Shown: piece by piece, positions 62,101-64,000 of the stretch
How the letters are laid out: each line of letters opens with the position of its first letter
How positions within the stretch are numbered: position 1 is the stretch's first letter
Source of the DNA: Arenicola marina
Lineage: Eukaryota > Annelida > Polychaeta > Arenicolidae
Assembly: GCA_964019135.1 (NCBI GenBank)
Contig: OZ025263.1
Location: 36,062,133 to 36,126,132 of the forward strand
Reading direction: 5' to 3'
Length of the DNA stretch: 64,000 bases
Translations under genes and position numbers: made by a program
Notes under the pieces: generated by a model
Told to the model about the DNA's origin: nothing
Database searches by the model: none
What the model saw: only the letters and a program-made list of their open reading frames with translations

Positions 62101-63215
62101 GGTCACGGCTACAGGCATAACGGCCAGGGCAGGGGACAGGGCCAGACCCACAGACCCCCACTGGGGTTACAGCTACAGGTATAACGGCCAGGGCAGGGGA
62201 CAGGGTAGACTCACAGACCCCCACTGGGGTCACAGCTACAGGCATAACGGCCAGGGCAGGGGACAGGGCAGACCCACAGACCCCCACTGGGGTCACAGCT
62301 ACAGTTATAACGGCCAGGGCAGGGGACATGGCCAGACCCACAGACCCCCACTGGGGTCACAGCTACAAATATAACGGCCATCGCAGGAGACAGGGTCAGA
62401 CACACAGACCCCCACTGGGGTCACAGCTATAAGTATAACGGGCAGGGCAGGGGACAGGGCCAGACCCCCACAGGGGTCACAGCTACAGGTATAACGGCCA
62501 GGGCAGGAGACAGGCCCAGACCCCCACTGGGGTCACAGCTACAGGTGTAACGGCCAGGGCAGGAGACAGGGCCAGACTCCCACTGGGGTCACAGCTACAG
62601 GTATGACGGCCAGGGCAGGAGACAGGGCAGACCCACATACCCCCTCTGGGGTCACAGCTACACGTATAACGGCCAGGGCAGGGGACAGGGCAGACCCACA
62701 GACCCCCAGTGGGGTCACAGCTACAGGTATAACGGCCAGGGCAGGGGACAGGGCAGACCCACAGTCCCCCACTGGGGTCACAGCAACAGGTATAACGGCC
62801 AGGGCAGGGGACAGGACAGAGCCACAGACCCCCACTGAGGTCACAGCTACAGGTATAACGGCCAGGGCAGGGGACTGGGCCAGACCCACAGACCCCCACT
62901 GGGGTTACAGCCACAGGTATAACGGCCAGGGCAGGGGACATGGTAGACTCACTGACCCACACTGGGGTCACAGCTAAAAGTATTACGGCCAGGGCAGGGG
63001 ACAGGGCCAGACCCACAGACCCACACTGGGGTCACAGCTACAGGTATAACGGCCAGGGCAGGGGACAGGGCCAGACCCACAGACCCCCACTGGGGTCACA
63101 GCTACAGGTATAACGGCCAGGGCAGTGGACATGGCCAGACCCACAGACCCCCACTGGGGTCACAGCTACAGGCATAACGGCCAGGGCAGGGGACAGGGCA
63201 GTCCCACAGACCCCC
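56156..63215. repeat. Large satellite duplication, copy 2
   Basis: Partner of 45770-51500, longer by an extra internal tandem copy of 1,399 bp: 57704-58048 recurs identically in translation at 59103-59447, and 57975-58415 at 59374-59814. After it, from about 63217 to the window end, the sequence instead follows 52430-53205 at an offset of 10,795 bp, so the block order changes at that junction. Confidence 0.85.
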
Positions 63216-64000
63216 ACTGCGGTCACAGCTACAGGTATAACTGCCAGGGCATGGGACAGGGTCAGACCCACAGACCCCCACTGGGGTCACAGCTACAGGT
63301 ATAACGGCCAAGGCAGGGGACAGGGTCAGACCCACAGACCCCCACTGGGGACACAGCTACAGGTATGACGGCCATGGCAGGGGACAGGGCAGAAACACAG
63401 ACCCCCAATGGGGTCACAGCTACAGGTATAACTACCAGGGCATAGGACAGAGTCAGACCCGCAGACCCCCACTGGGGTCACAGCTACAGGTATAACGGCC
63501 AGGGCAGGGGACAGGGCAGACCCACAGACCCCCACTGGGGTCACAGCTACAGGTATAACGGCCAGGGCAGGGAACAGGGCAGACCCACAAACCCCCACTG
63601 GGGTCACAGCTACAAGTATATATCGGCCAGGGCAGGAGATAGGGCCAGACCCCCACTGGGGTCACAGCTACAGGTATATCGGCCATTGCAGGGGACAGGG
63701 CCAGACCCAAAGACCCCCACTGGGGTCACAGCAACAGGTATAACGGCCAGGGCAGGGGACAGGGCAGACCCACAGACCCCCACTGGGGTCACAGCTACAG
63801 GTATAACGGCCAGGGCAGGGGACAGGGCCAGACCCACAGACCCTCCCTGGGGTCACAGCTACAAGTATATCGGCCAGGGCAGGGGACAGGGCCAGACCCC
63901 CACTGGGGTCACAGCTACAAGTATGACGGCCAGGGCAGGGGACAGGGCCAGACCCCCACTGGGGTCACAGCTACAGGTATAACGGCCAGGGCAGGGGACA

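Larger units (their letters stand above)
29968..64000. repeat. 63/64-bp satellite array, cut by window end
   Basis: More than 34 kb, an estimated 550 monomers. The words in order are GGGGTCACAGCTACAGGTAT, AACGGCCAGGGCAGGGGACA, then GGGCAGACCCACAGACCCCC and ACT. Monomers of 63 bp (GGGCAGAC) and 64 bp (GGGCCAGAC or GGGTCAGAC) predominate. A 56-bp form lacks 8 bp between two AGACCC direct repeats. A TATATATCGGCC variant marks particular positions. The first monomer (29968-30045) is degenerate and contains C14 at 30032-30045. Small frames of 60-260 codons with CSCDPSGGLW-like repeats recur throughout and are not genes. Confidence 0.97.

Noticed and set aside
30109-63982. Dozens of 60-260-codon frames in the big satellite (VAVTPVGVCGSALSPALAVIP, CSCDPSGGLWVCPVPC types)
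   Set aside because: They are repeat translations in several competing frames, interrupted wherever monomer length changes. I used their recurrence only as markers for higher-order repeats.
1-64000. Telomeric TTAGGG-type repeats, rRNA or tRNA genes
   Set aside because: None seen on either strand, so a telomere-adjacent location stays only a possibility.

Overview
This window looks like nuclear DNA of an animal, most likely an invertebrate. The support is a long-ORF non-LTR retrotransposon of the L1/Tx1 type written in the standard code, a poly(A) tail with an AATAAA signal, and tens of kilobases of satellite and minisatellite DNA. There is no bacterial operon, rRNA, tRNA or CRISPR array. A marine lophotrochozoan or similar animal is a guess from general experience; the sequence does not prove it. 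I recognise no host protein-coding gene.

Layout. About 52 kb of the 64 kb is tandem repeat, in at least nine unrelated arrays: a 33-bp unit (1-1631), a 12-bp unit (1840-2541), a 22/44-bp unit (2542-3128), a 32-bp unit (4165-6091), a 47-bp unit (three copies, 7124-7260), a 31-bp unit carrying CTCF-consensus words (7342-7952), a 41-bp unit (8886-16777), a 30-bp unit (17241-23355, after four copies of a separate 32-bp unit), a 21-bp unit (23361-23955) and a 63/64-bp satellite (29968 to the window end, over 34 kb). Short unique stretches separate them; these hold only small unrecognised ORFs and a few motif-level observations. The largest satellite has nested higher-order repeats: blocks of about 1.4 kb and duplications offset by about 8.9, 10.4 and 11.8 kb, several of them with identical translated segments.

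The one clear mobile element is a complete LINE on the minus strand, 23979-29727. It has a 16-bp target-site duplication (15/16 match), a 24-nt A tail, an AATAAA signal, an intact ORF2 of 1,241 aa (APE endonuclease, reverse transcriptase, C-terminal region) and an intact ORF1 of 494 aa. ORF1 carries RRM-like N-terminal regions, a CCHC knuckle and then a full NADAR (YbiA-like) domain. NADAR proteins are ADP-ribose-linked N-glycosidases, so the element appears to encode an enzyme of ADP-ribose metabolism inside its nucleic-acid-binding protein. This is the strongest candidate for an unusual biological system here. The second is the 31-bp minisatellite, where a CTCF-type consensus recurs 20 times in one orientation at 29- or 31-bp steps (7 perfect, 8 with one mismatch).

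Many very long open frames, up to about 1,600 codons, run through the arrays. They follow from stop-free repeat units and I have not annotated them as genes.
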